From Amycolatopsis arida (GTDB lineage: Bacteria; Actinomycetota; Actinomycetes; Mycobacteriales; Pseudonocardiaceae), in NCBI RefSeq assembly GCF_900115565.1, contig NZ_FOWW01000001.1, positions 1 to 64,000 on the forward strand: a stretch of DNA of 64,000 nucleotides. Direction: 5' to 3'. Shown here piece by piece: positions 1 to 8,068 of this stretch. Position 1 is the stretch's first letter. The number at the start of each line of letters is the position of its first letter. A program made the translations under genes and the position numbers. The notes under the pieces were generated by a model, which had not been told where the DNA came from, made no database searches, and was given only the letters and a program-made list of their open reading frames with translations.

Positions 1-323
1 CCTTCGCCCGTCAGGAGACCGTCTCGGTGCACGGCAAGGCTCTTCCCCCGGCCATGGGGGTCACCACCGCGATCAACTTCCAACCCACCGGCGGTGGCCG
101 GGCCGCGATCAACGGTGACTTCGCCATGACCGCCGACGAGGTGCAGAACGTGATCCAGGCGCTGCGCGCTGGCGGAATCGAGATCGTCGAGGTGCACAAC
201 CATGCCCTGGACGATGAGCCGCGGCTGTTCTACATGCACTTCTGGGCCCACGACGACGCGGCCAAACTCGCCACGACGCTGCGTGACGCGGTCGACGCCC
301 ACAAGGTCAAGCCGGCCGGCTGA
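1..323 (+). CDS. DUF1259 (LppY/LpqO-like) protein, 3' part only
   Basis: The reading frame is open to the left edge, so only the C-terminal ~107 residues are present. They read as the end of a DUF1259 domain: the stretch AINFQPTGGGRAAINGDFAM is followed by a VQNVIQALRAGGIEIVEVHNH segment and a YMHFWAHDD block typical of that family. Function of the family is unsettled; several actinobacterial members are lipoproteins named LppY/LpqO. It is followed after 36 nt by a DUF378 gene and then a ChrB-like remnant. This suggests an original small operon, possibly related to metal or chromate stress, which is inference from context only. Confidence 0.75.
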   Translation, partial: FARQETVSVHGKALPPAMGVTTAINFQPTGGGRAAINGDFAMTADEVQNVIQALRAGGIEIVEVHNHALDDEPRLFYMHFWAHDDAAKLATTLRDAVDAHKVKPAG

Positions 324-359
324 CGACCGGAAAGATCGCATCAACGGAAGGAGCACGCA

Positions 360-575
360 ATGCGGCCACGCACCGTTCTGGACTGGATCGCTTTTGTGTT
401 GCTGCTCGTCGGCGCGTTCGCCTGGGCCGCGTTCGTCACCGACGTCAACGTGCTGGACCGCGCGTTGGAACCCATCGCCGACCCGCTCGACGATGTCGTG
501 TTCGTGCTGATCGGCCTCGCTGGCCTGTACTGGATCGGCCGCGTGGCGGTCGGCGACCGAGCACCCCGCCGGTGA
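360..575 (+). CDS. DUF378-family small membrane protein
   Basis: This is a 71-aa protein with two predicted membrane helices, around residues 8-26 and 46-63. The DWIAFVLLLVGAFAWAAF and LIGLAGLYWIG patterns are those of DUF378 (YuzA-like) proteins, whose function is unknown. A good ribosome-binding site (GGAAGGAG) precedes the ATG. The stop codon overlaps a GTG at 572 that opens the frame of the ChrB-like remnant, so the two were probably translationally coupled. Confidence 0.8.
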   Translation: MRPRTVLDWIAFVLLLVGAFAWAAFVTDVNVLDRALEPIADPLDDVVFVLIGLAGLYWIGRVAVGDRAPRR

Positions 576-905
576 CCGATCCCGCCGATCAACGACGGGT
601 GCCGCAGGGCGTGGGACCGCGTGCGGGACAGTGGGTATTGGTGTCCTACCGATGCCCCGCGAACCGTCCACCCCGCGCATCACCCTGTGGCGCGAGTTGA
701 AACGCCTCGGCGTGGCCCAGATCAAGCGACGGGCTGGTCACGCTGCCGCCGACGCGCGCACCCGCGAACACCTCGACTGGATCGCCGACGACATCCACGC
801 CGATCAATCGGCCCTGGTCGGCCGTGCGGCCGGTTGCTGGTGCCGTCGATCAGGTCGAGGACCTGATCGTTCGGGCCGGCGAGATGGCTTCCGAGCCGCC
901 GTCAG
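572..905 (+). pseudogene. Frameshifted ChrB-like (chromate resistance) gene remnant
   Basis: Starting at GTG 572, one frame encodes GQWVLVSYR up to about 652. The homology then jumps by one base to PREPSTPRITLWRELKRLG (655-727). It moves back to DGLVTLPP (728-751) and again to DARTREHLDWIADDI (about 751-795). Joined together, these read like the N-terminal domain of ChrB-type chromate-resistance proteins (WLLL-YR-P-EPS--R---WR-LK-LG, later TREHLDW). No single frame carries it, and the C-terminal half is absent. It is therefore called a decayed gene. Sequencing error could mimic this pattern. The family call is from memory and moderate. Confidence 0.5.
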
Positions 906-1099
906 CGTTGCCGGTGTGTAGGCGCGCCACCCCGACCCGAGGTGCTCGGTGGCCGGTGTGCGCGAGGTCGACACAGGGGGTGTCCTGGGTTTTCCCGTGG
1001 GGTTGCTGAGCCCCCGGAGAAGGCCTGGTACCCGGAGAGGGGCCTGGTGACGGGAAATCCGGTACCGGGGCGAGCCCGGTGTCCGGAGAATGCCGGGCC
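906..1099. other. Intergenic stretch with short direct repeats
   Basis: No gene is seen between the ChrB remnant and the acetyltransferase. Positions 1013-1050 contain two near-identical units (CCCGGAGAAGGCCTGGTA and CCCGGAGAGGGGCCTGGTGA) in tandem, and GGTACCGG recurs just after. Function is unknown; it could be part of the acetyltransferase promoter or decayed DNA. Confidence 0.4.
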
Positions 1100-1870
1100 A
1101 TGACCGCGATGACCGGCTCGGAGATGATCAGGGAACTGCAGGAGCGGGCGGCGCGGGCGCTGCCCGCGGAGCGGGTCGAGGACGCGGAGGGGTGGTGGCT
1201 GCGCCACGCCCCTCGCTGTGCCGCCTGGTGGGTGGGATCGGTGCTGCCGCACGGCGCGGTGGGGCCGGACGAGCTGGTGTACAGGGTCTCCGGAGCGGAG
1301 CGGTTCTACGCCGAGCACGGCGCGGTCGCCCGGTTCCAGATCAGCCCGGGGGCGTGCCCCGCAGGGCTGGACCCGCTGCTGGCGGAGCGTGGCTACCGCC
1401 GGGAGAGCCCGATGTCGCTGCGGGTGGCACCGACCGCGCGGGTCCTGGAGTGGTTGCCGGCGGGGCCGCTGCGGGTCGTCGTGGACGACGGCCCGACCCG
1501 CCGGTGGTTCGACGCCTGGTATGCCGTGCACGGCCGCGGCGGCGACCCCCGTGCCGAGTGGGACGTGCTCGACCGCGTGGAGCGGCCGAGCGGCTACGCC
1601 CGCGCGATGCTCGGGGACGACGTCGTCGCCGTGGGTCGCGTGGTCGCCGACACCGGGTGGGCGGGGATGTTCGGCATGGCGACCCGTCCCGCGGCGCGGG
1701 GGAGGGGTGCCGCCCGCTCGGTGCTGGCCGCGCTCGCGCGCTGGGCCGGCGACCAGCGGGCCGACCACGTCTACCTCCAGGTGGAGCCCGACAACGCACC
1801 GGCGCTGTGGCTGTACGAGCGGGCCGGTTTCGCCGAGATCTGCGCCTACCACTACCGCACCGCGAGGTGA
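1100..1870 (+). CDS. GNAT-family N-acetyltransferase
   Basis: The protein is 256 aa. The C-terminal ~130 residues form the GNAT fold: a MATRPAARGRGAARSVL segment fits the acetyl-CoA binding loop (R/Q-x-x-G-x-G/A), followed by HVYLQVEPDNAPALWLYERAGF, the usual last strands of small-molecule acetyltransferases. The N-terminal half is less conserved and may be a degenerate second GNAT lobe. ATG 1100 is preferred over the upstream GTG 1079 because GGAGAA lies 9 nt before it. The substrate cannot be predicted. The gene stands alone, convergent with a tetR gene. Confidence 0.85.
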   Translation: MTAMTGSEMIRELQERAARALPAERVEDAEGWWLRHAPRCAAWWVGSVLPHGAVGPDELVYRVSGAERFYAEHGAVARFQISPGACPAGLDPLLAERGYRRESPMSLRVAPTARVLEWLPAGPLRVVVDDGPTRRWFDAWYAVHGRGGDPRAEWDVLDRVERPSGYARAMLGDDVVAVGRVVADTGWAGMFGMATRPAARGRGAARSVLAALARWAGDQRADHVYLQVEPDNAPALWLYERAGFAEICAYHYRTAR

Positions 1871-1886
1871 GTTGTAGCTCGCACCC

Positions 1887-1913
1887 GTCCCGAACGTAGG
1901 TCTCGCGGTCAGG
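1887..1913. repeat. Dispersed ~27-bp repeat, copy 1
   Basis: GTCCCGAACGTAGGTCTCGC and the following seven bases recur at 26694-26720 with three substitutions. In both places the repeat covers the stop codon of a minus-strand gene (tetR here, the HelD helicase there), so its TCA supplies the terminator codon. Confidence 0.6.
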
Positions 1914-2499
1914 TGAAGGTGGCGGCGCGGGTGGCGAGGACGGCGGCGGCCGCGGCGCGCTCGGCGACCGCGGCGTCCACCGGCTCCCGGGTGACGACCA
2001 GGCGGTAGAACACCGGTGCGCAGGCGGCGCGCACCACCTCGACCGGGTCGGTGCCGGCCGGCGCCTCGCCGCGTGCCACCGCGCGCCGGACGATGTCGGC
2101 GGCCCGGCCCTGGCGGTCGGCGTAGAAGGCGCGCAGCGCGCGGGCCGCGGCGGGGGACTGGAACGCCGCGGAGAGCACCGCCATGGGCAGGGCCGCCCGC
2201 GCCGGGTCGGTGAACGTGGCGACCAGCTCGGTGACCAGCTCCCGCAGGTCGCCGGCGAGCGAGCCGGTGTCCGGCGGCGTCCAGCCGGCTCCCGTCTCCC
2301 GCTCCAGCGCGGCGGCCAGCAGCCCGTCGGCCGAGCCCCACCGGCGGTAGATCGTCGTCTTGTGCACCCCCGACCGCGCGGCCACCGCCTCCACGGTCAG
2401 CGCCGGGTAGCCCCGCTCGGCCAGCTCGGCGAGCGTCGCGTCGAGCACGGCCACCCTGGTGCGTTCGGTGCGGCCACCCGGCCGGCGACCTTCGGACAT
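1909..2499 (-). CDS. TetR-family transcriptional regulator
   Basis: This 196-aa protein has an N-terminal TetR helix-turn-helix (residues about 15-60: TRVAVLDATLAELAERGYPA, then VEAVAARSGVHKTTIYRRWG) and a helical ligand-binding C-terminal domain of the TetR_C type. The start is the ATG at 2499; the frame continues upstream but without family similarity. It lies convergent with the acetyltransferase and divergent from pyc. An inverted repeat 37-54 bp upstream of the start is a plausible autoregulatory operator. The target genes are not evident from context. Confidence 0.88.
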   Translation of the reverse strand: MSEGRRPGGRTERTRVAVLDATLAELAERGYPALTVEAVAARSGVHKTTIYRRWGSADGLLAAALERETGAGWTPPDTGSLAGDLRELVTELVATFTDPARAALPMAVLSAAFQSPAAARALRAFYADRQGRAADIVRRAVARGEAPAGTDPVEVVRAACAPVFYRLVVTREPVDAAVAERAAAAAVLATRAATFT

Positions 2500-2899
2500 A
2501 CCGCACGATAACCGGCTGCCCGGCACACTGCCGGAAACCACCCGATCGTGGTTCCGCGTTGCCGCCATCGGGGGCACGAGGTAAGCCGGTGTCCATGGCT
2601 CTCGGGCTGCAGGTGCGGGTGCTGGACGACAACGGCGACAACGGCGGCGGCGCGGCGAACACCCTCGCCCCGCGCCGGATGAGACCGACACCGCGTCGGA
2701 GGAGTCGAACACCGGCCCGGTGGTGGGCCGCTACGCGCCGGGGTGGACGTCCCGCCGTCGAGCAACCTTCTCGACGAGGGCGAGTCCCAGGTCGCGGGAC
2801 GTCGATGACGTCCATCACCTGGTACTGAACTCCCGGAGATCGGGAGCAACGCGGTAACGTGCCCACGCCAGGCGATCCGAACACCAGGAAGGACCGGGC
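2500..2899. other. 400-bp region between tetR and pyc
   Basis: Besides the inverted repeat, this stretch holds a hairpin CTCCCG-GAGAT-CGGGAG at 2830-2846 in the pyc leader. It also holds traces of coding-like sequence that need two frame changes to read through: LQVRVLDDNGDNGGGAANT near 2600, ETDTASEESNTGPVVGRYAP near 2690, and VDVPPSSNLLDEGESQVAG ending about 2805. I do not recognise a family. It may be a decayed small gene, or chance. Confidence 0.3.
2536..2553. promoter_or_regulatory. Inverted repeat upstream of tetR (candidate operator)
   Basis: AACCAC-CCGATC-GTGGTT is a perfect 6-bp inverted repeat with a 6-bp spacer in the tetR/pyc intergenic region. Its size and position suit a TetR-dimer operator controlling the adjacent regulator. 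Confidence 0.45.
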
Positions 2900-5800
2900 A
2901 TGTTCCGAAAGGTACTCGTCGCCAACCGCGGTGAGATCGCGATCCGCGCGTTCCGCGCCGCCTACGAGCTGGGCGCCGGAACCGTCGCCGTGTTCCCCTA
3001 CGAGGATCGCAACTCGCTGCACCGGCTCAAGGCCGACGAGGCCTACGAGATCGGCGAGCCGGGCCACCCGGTGCGCGCCTACCTCTCCGTCGAGGAGATC
3101 GTCGGCGCCGCCCGCGAGGCCGGTGCCGACGCGGTCTACCCCGGGTACGGCTTCCTCTCCGAGAACCCCGACCTCGCCAGGGCCTGTGAGGAGGTCGGCA
3201 TCACCTTCGTCGGCCCCAGCGCGGACATCCTCGAGCTGACCGGCAACAAGGCCAGGGCGGTCGCCGCGGCCCGCGCCGCCGGCGTGCCGGTGCTCGGCTC
3301 GTCCGCGCCGTCCGCCGACGTCGACGAGCTGGTCCGCGCGGCGGAGGAGCTGGGCTTCCCGCTGTTCGTCAAGGCCGTCGCCGGCGGCGGGGGCCGCGGC
3401 ATGCGCCGGGTCGAGGACCCTCGACACCTGCGCGAGTCCGTCGAGGCCGCCTCCCGCGAGGCCGAGTCGGCCTTCGGCGACCCGACGGTGTTCCTGGAGA
3501 AGGCGGTGGTGCAGCCGCGGCACATCGAGGTGCAGATCCTGGCCGACGGCGAGGGCAACGTGATCCACCTCTTCGAGCGCGACTGCTCGGTGCAGCGCCG
3601 GCACCAGAAGGTGATCGAGCTGGCCCCGGCCCCGAACCTCGACCCGGAGGTGCGCGACCGCATCTGTGCCGACGCCGTGGCCTTCGCCAGGGAGATCGGC
3701 TACCGCAACGCCGGCACGGTGGAGTTCCTGCTGGACGCCGACGGCAACCACGTCTTCATCGAGATGAACCCGCGCATCCAGGTCGAGCACACGGTGACCG
3801 AGGAGGTCACCGACGTCGACCTCGTCCAGTCACAGCTGCGGATCGCCGCCGGCGCGACGCTGGCCGACCTCGGCCTCTCCCAGGAGAAGATCTACCTGCG
3901 CGGCGCCGCGATGCAGTGCCGGATCACCACCGAGGACCCGGCCAACGGCTTCCGCCCGGACACCGGGATGATCAGCGCCTACCGCTCGCCCGGCGGGTCC
4001 GGCATCCGGCTGGACGGCGGCACCACGTTCGCCGGCACCGAGATCAGCGCGCACTTCGACTCGATGCTGGTGAAGCTCACCTGCCGCGGCCGCGACTTCC
4101 GCACCGCCGTCGGGCGCGCGCGCCGGGCGCTGGCGGAGTTCCGCATTCGCGGGGTGGCGACGAACATCCCGTTCCTGCAGGCGGTGCTGGACGACCCGGA
4201 CTTCCAGGCCGGCAGGGTCACCACGTCGTTCATCGAGCAGCGGCCGTACCTGCTGACCGCGCGGCACTCCGCCGACCGCGGCACCCGGTTGCTGACCTAT
4301 CTGGCCGACGTGACGGTGAACAAGCCGCACGGCGAGCGCCCCCGGCTGATCAACCCCCTGGAGAAGTTGCCGCCGGTGCCCGCCGGCGAGCCGCCGGCCG
4401 GGTCGAAGCAGCGGCTCACCGAGCTCGGGCCGGAGGGCTTCGCCCGGTGGATGAGGGAGTCGGCGACAGTGGGCGTCACCGACACCACCTTCCGCGACGC
4501 GCACCAGTCGTTGCTGGCGACCCGGGTGCGCACCAAGGACATGCTCGCCGTGGCGCCGGTGGTCGCGCGCACGGCGCCGCAGCTGCTGTCGCTGGAGTGC
4601 TGGGGCGGCGCGACCTACGACGTGGCGCTGCGCTTCCTCGCCGAGGACCCCTGGGAGCGGCTGGCCGCGCTGCGCGAGGCGGTGCCGAACCTCTGCCTGC
4701 AGATGCTGCTCCGCGGGCGTAACACCGTCGGTTACACGCCCTACCCGACCGAGGTGACCAACGCCTTCGTCGAGGAGGCCACCGCCACCGGCATCGACAT
4801 CTTCCGCATCTTCGACGCGCTCAACGACGTCGGGCAGATGCGCCCGGCGATCGAGGCGGTGCGGGAGACCGGCTCGGCGGTGGCCGAGGTGGCGCTGTGC
4901 TACACCGCCGACCTGTCCGACCCCGCGGAGAAGCTGTACACACTGGACTACTACCTCCGGTTGGCCGAGCAGATCGTCGCGGCCGGTGCGCACGTGCTGG
5001 CGATCAAGGACATGGCCGGCCTGCTGCGCGCCCCGGCCGCGGCACGGCTGGTGTCGGCGCTGCGCAGGGAGTTCGACCTGCCGGTGCACATCCACACCCA
5101 CGACACCGCGGGCGGTCAGTTGGCCACCTACCTGGCGGCCGTGCAGGCCGGCGCGGACGCCATCGACGGCGCGGTGGCCTCCATGGCGGGCACCACGTCC
5201 CAGCCGTCGCTGTCGGCGATCGTGGCCGCCACCGACCACTCCGACCGGCCCACCGGGTTGGACCTGCAGGCGGTGGCCGACCTGGAGCCCTACTGGGAGA
5301 TCGTGCGCAAGGTCTACGCGCCGTTCGAGGCGGGGCTCGCCGCGCCGACCGGCCGGGTGTACCACCACGAGATCCCCGGCGGGCAGCTGTCCAACCTGCG
5401 CACCCAGGCGATCGCGCTCGGCCTCGGCGACCGGTTCACCGAGATCGAGGCCATGTACGCCGCGGCGGACCGGATGCTCGGCCGGCTGGTGAAGGTCACT
5501 CCGTCGTCCAAGGTGGTCGGTGACCTCGCGCTGCACCTGGTCGGCGCCGGGGTGTCGCCGGAGGAGTTCGAGGCCGAGCCGAACAAGTACGACATCCCCG
5601 ACTCGGTGATCGGCTTCCTCCGCGGCGAGCTGGGCGACCCGCCCGGCGGCTGGCCGGAGCCGTTCCGGACCAGGGCGCTGGAGGGCAGGGCGCAGGCCAA
5701 GCCGCCGGCCGAGCTGTCCGAAGAGGACCTCGAGGCGCTGGCGCAGGACCGCAGGGCCACGCTGAACCGGCTGCTGTTCCCCGGTCCGACGAAGGAGTTC

Positions 5801-6274
5801 GAGGTGCACCGCGCGGCCTACGGCGACACCAGCGTGCTGCCGAGCAAGGACTTCTTCTACGGGCTGCGGCCGGGCGAGGAGCACGCGGTCGACCTCGAGC
5901 CCGGGGTGCGGCTGCTGATCGAGCTGGAGGCGATCGGCGAGGCCGACGAGCGCGGCATGCGCACGGTCATGGCCACGCTCAACGGCCAGCTCCGACCGAT
6001 CCAGGTGCGCGACCGGTCGGTCGCCTCGGACATCCCGGCCACCGAGAAGGCCGACAAGAGCAACCCGAAGCACGTCGCCGCGCCGTTCGCCGGGGTGGTC
6101 ACCCTGTCCGCGAAGGAGGGCGACGAGATCGAGGCCGGCGCCACGGTCGCCACCATCGAGGCGATGAAGATGGAGGCGGCGATCACCGCACCGGTGGGTG
6201 GCACGGTGGGCCGATTGGCGATCACCTCGGTGCAGCAGGTGGAGGGCGGCGACCTGCTCGTCGTGCTCGAGTGA
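2900..6274 (+). CDS. pyc: Pyruvate carboxylase
   Basis: This 1124-aa multidomain enzyme carboxylates pyruvate to oxaloacetate with ATP and bicarbonate, an anaplerotic cytosolic reaction. Domains in order are biotin carboxylase (starts FRKVLVANRGEIAIRAFRAA; ATP-grasp glycine loop GGGGRGMRRV; MNPRIQVEHTVTEEVT near residue 300), the carboxyltransferase TIM barrel (TDTTFRDAHQSLLATRVR near 530; metal-binding HIHTHDT), and the C-terminal biotinyl carrier domain with EAMKMEA. The biotinylated lysine should be K1090. The length is that of single-chain pyruvate carboxylases. The ATG is preceded by AGGAAGG. In mycobacteria pyc lies directly before rsmD-coaD; here 22.8 kb intervene. Confidence 0.97.
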   Translation: MFRKVLVANRGEIAIRAFRAAYELGAGTVAVFPYEDRNSLHRLKADEAYEIGEPGHPVRAYLSVEEIVGAAREAGADAVYPGYGFLSENPDLARACEEVGITFVGPSADILELTGNKARAVAAARAAGVPVLGSSAPSADVDELVRAAEELGFPLFVKAVAGGGGRGMRRVEDPRHLRESVEAASREAESAFGDPTVFLEKAVVQPRHIEVQILADGEGNVIHLFERDCSVQRRHQKVIELAPAPNLDPEVRDRICADAVAFAREIGYRNAGTVEFLLDADGNHVFIEMNPRIQVEHTVTEEVTDVDLVQSQLRIAAGATLADLGLSQEKIYLRGAAMQCRITTEDPANGFRPDTGMISAYRSPGGSGIRLDGGTTFAGTEISAHFDSMLVKLTCRGRDFRTAVGRARRALAEFRIRGVATNIPFLQAVLDDPDFQAGRVTTSFIEQRPYLLTARHSADRGTRLLTYLADVTVNKPHGERPRLINPLEKLPPVPAGEPPAGSKQRLTELGPEGFARWMRESATVGVTDTTFRDAHQSLLATRVRTKDMLAVAPVVARTAPQLLSLECWGGATYDVALRFLAEDPWERLAALREAVPNLCLQMLLRGRNTVGYTPYPTEVTNAFVEEATATGIDIFRIFDALNDVGQMRPAIEAVRETGSAVAEVALCYTADLSDPAEKLYTLDYYLRLAEQIVAAGAHVLAIKDMAGLLRAPAAARLVSALRREFDLPVHIHTHDTAGGQLATYLAAVQAGADAIDGAVASMAGTTSQPSLSAIVAATDHSDRPTGLDLQAVADLEPYWEIVRKVYAPFEAGLAAPTGRVYHHEIPGGQLSNLRTQAIALGLGDRFTEIEAMYAAADRMLGRLVKVTPSSKVVGDLALHLVGAGVSPEEFEAEPNKYDIPDSVIGFLRGELGDPPGGWPEPFRTRALEGRAQAKPPAELSEEDLEALAQDRRATLNRLLFPGPTKEFEVHRAAYGDTSVLPSKDFFYGLRPGEEHAVDLEPGVRLLIELEAIGEADERGMRTVMATLNGQLRPIQVRDRSVASDIPATEKADKSNPKHVAAPFAGVVTLSAKEGDEIEAGATVATIEAMKMEAAITAPVGGTVGRLAITSVQQVEGGDLLVVLE

Positions 6275-6293
6275 GCCAGCGGCGGGGCGCGCC

Positions 6294-7871
6294 GTGGGGC
6301 GGGTCGCGGTGAGGCCGTGGCGGGAGCGCGGCGCGCCGTTCGGCTCGTGGTTGCTCGGCCCGCGGGAGCAACGGAACTCCCTGCTGCGGCTGCGGGTGCA
6401 GACGCTGCTGACCGGCTCGGTCGTGATCGCCAACCTGATCGGGATCGCCGCGGTCATCGCGCTGGTGACCGTGGTGATCCCCGGGCCCAGCGTGTTCGTC
6501 CCCGAGCTGGTGCTGGTGCACTTCGTCGGGGTGCCGGCGTACGTGCTGCTCGCGTTGGCGATCGGGGTGGTCCGTGGCACCCGGCGGGCGCTGCGCGCGT
6601 TGCGCTGGGCGATCGAGGATCGCGAGCCCGCCGAGCGCGACCGGAAGGCCACCCTGCGGGTGCCGCTGCGGCTGTTCGTGCTGCAGGCGGTGCTGTGGTT
6701 CGGCGGGGCGGTGGTGTTCACCACGATCTACGCATTCGTGCTGCCGGACGCGGTGTTCAAGATCGCCTTCACGGTCGTCCTCTCCGGACTGGTCGTGTGT
6801 GCCAACGCCTACCTGCTGAGCGAGTTCGCGTTGCGGCCGATCGCCGCGCGGGCGCTGTCCACCGGGCCGCCGCCGCGCCGCCGGCTGGTGGCCGGGGTGA
6901 CCGTGCGGGTGCTGATGGCCTGGGCGCTGGGCACCGGGGTGCCGGTCACCGGGCTGATGCTGGTGGCCGGCTTCGCGCTGCTCCGGCGCGACGTGTCCAC
7001 CGACGGGCTGGCGGTGGCGGTGCTCGTGCTCGGCGCGATCACCCTCGTGGTCGGCTTCTTCCTGGTGCTGCTCATGGCCAGGGCGACCGTGGCGCCGATC
7101 CGGACGGTGCGGGTGGCACTGGGCCGGGTGGAGCGCGGCGACCTGGACACCGAGGTCGTCGTGTTCGACGGCACCGAGCTGGGGCTGTTGCAGGCCGGGT
7201 TCAACCGGATGGTGGAGGGGTTGCGCGAGCGGGAGCGAATCCGCGAGCTGTTCGGCCGGCACGTGGGCGAGGAGGTGGCGCGGGAGGCGCTGGCCCGCGG
7301 GTCCGGGCTGGGCGGTGAGGTGCGCGAGGTGGCGGTGCTGTTCGTCGACGTGGTCGGGTCGACGACGCTGGCGGCGACCCGGCCGCCCACCGAGGTGGTG
7401 GACCTGCTCAACCGGTTCTTCGCGGTGGTGGTGGCCGAGGTGCACGCGCACCGCGGGGTGGTGAACAAGTTCGAGGGCGATGCGGCGCTCGCCGTGTTCG
7501 GGGCGCCGGCGGACCTTCCGGACGCGGCGGGGACCGCGTTGGCGGCCGCCCGGTCGATGGGGCGGCGGCTGCGGGACGAGGTGACCGAGTGCGCGGCCGG
7601 GATCGGGGTGGCCGCCGGGCCGGCGGTGGCCGGCAACGTGGGGGCCGAGCACCGGTACGAGTACACGGTGATCGGGGATCCGGTGAACGAGGCGGCCCGG
7701 CTGACCGAGGTGGCCAAGAGCGCGCCGGGTCGGGTGGTCGCGGCGATGCGGGCCGTGGAGCGCGCGGGTGCCGGGGAGGCGGCGCGGTGGCGGGTGGTGG
7801 AGGAGACCACGCTGCGCGGCCGCACCGAGCCGACTCGGATCGCCGTTCCGGTCGAGGAGGCGCTCGGCTGA
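6294..7871 (+). CDS. Class III adenylate/guanylate cyclase with membrane and HAMP domains
   Basis: This 525-aa protein has six hydrophobic helices in the first ~270 residues, a HAMP linker (VAPIRTVRVALGRVERGDLD) and a C-terminal class III cyclase domain. It should make cAMP on the cytosolic face. The metal-binding aspartates are D352 (LFVDVVGSTT) and D396 (VNKFEGDAAL). The lysine of NKFEGD and GDPVNEAARL supply the expected substrate and transition-state residues, so the enzyme looks active. The architecture matches the HAMP-containing mycobacterial cyclases. GTG 6294, 20 nt after pyc, is the first in-frame start outside pyc; GTG 6309 is possible. Confidence 0.85.
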   Translation: MGRVAVRPWRERGAPFGSWLLGPREQRNSLLRLRVQTLLTGSVVIANLIGIAAVIALVTVVIPGPSVFVPELVLVHFVGVPAYVLLALAIGVVRGTRRALRALRWAIEDREPAERDRKATLRVPLRLFVLQAVLWFGGAVVFTTIYAFVLPDAVFKIAFTVVLSGLVVCANAYLLSEFALRPIAARALSTGPPPRRRLVAGVTVRVLMAWALGTGVPVTGLMLVAGFALLRRDVSTDGLAVAVLVLGAITLVVGFFLVLLMARATVAPIRTVRVALGRVERGDLDTEVVVFDGTELGLLQAGFNRMVEGLRERERIRELFGRHVGEEVAREALARGSGLGGEVREVAVLFVDVVGSTTLAATRPPTEVVDLLNRFFAVVVAEVHAHRGVVNKFEGDAALAVFGAPADLPDAAGTALAAARSMGRRLRDEVTECAAGIGVAAGPAVAGNVGAEHRYEYTVIGDPVNEAARLTEVAKSAPGRVVAAMRAVERAGAGEAARWRVVEETTLRGRTEPTRIAVPVEEALG

Positions 7872-8068
7872 ATGGCCGGCACCCTGTCAACCATGGACAG
7901 GCCGGAGTGGTGAAACTGTCACCGGGGTGCCAAGAAATCGGTTGCCTCTCGGGTCGGTGGCACACGAAGCGCTAAGTTTTCGATGTGTCAGGTGTCACGT
8001 CCGGCCGTCGCGCGGTCGTCGGGGTGGGCGGGAGACCGGATGGATCTGGGTGGAGCAAAGGAGCTTCC

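Noticed and set aside
902-3790. A very long minus-strand open frame (962 codons) across tetR and pyc
   Set aside because: It is antisense to pyc and tetR, has no domain, and its composition is that of a G/C-biased shadow frame.
3830-6724. A 964-codon frame antisense to pyc
   Set aside because: Shadow of a high-GC gene. The plus-strand protein is clearly pyruvate carboxylase.
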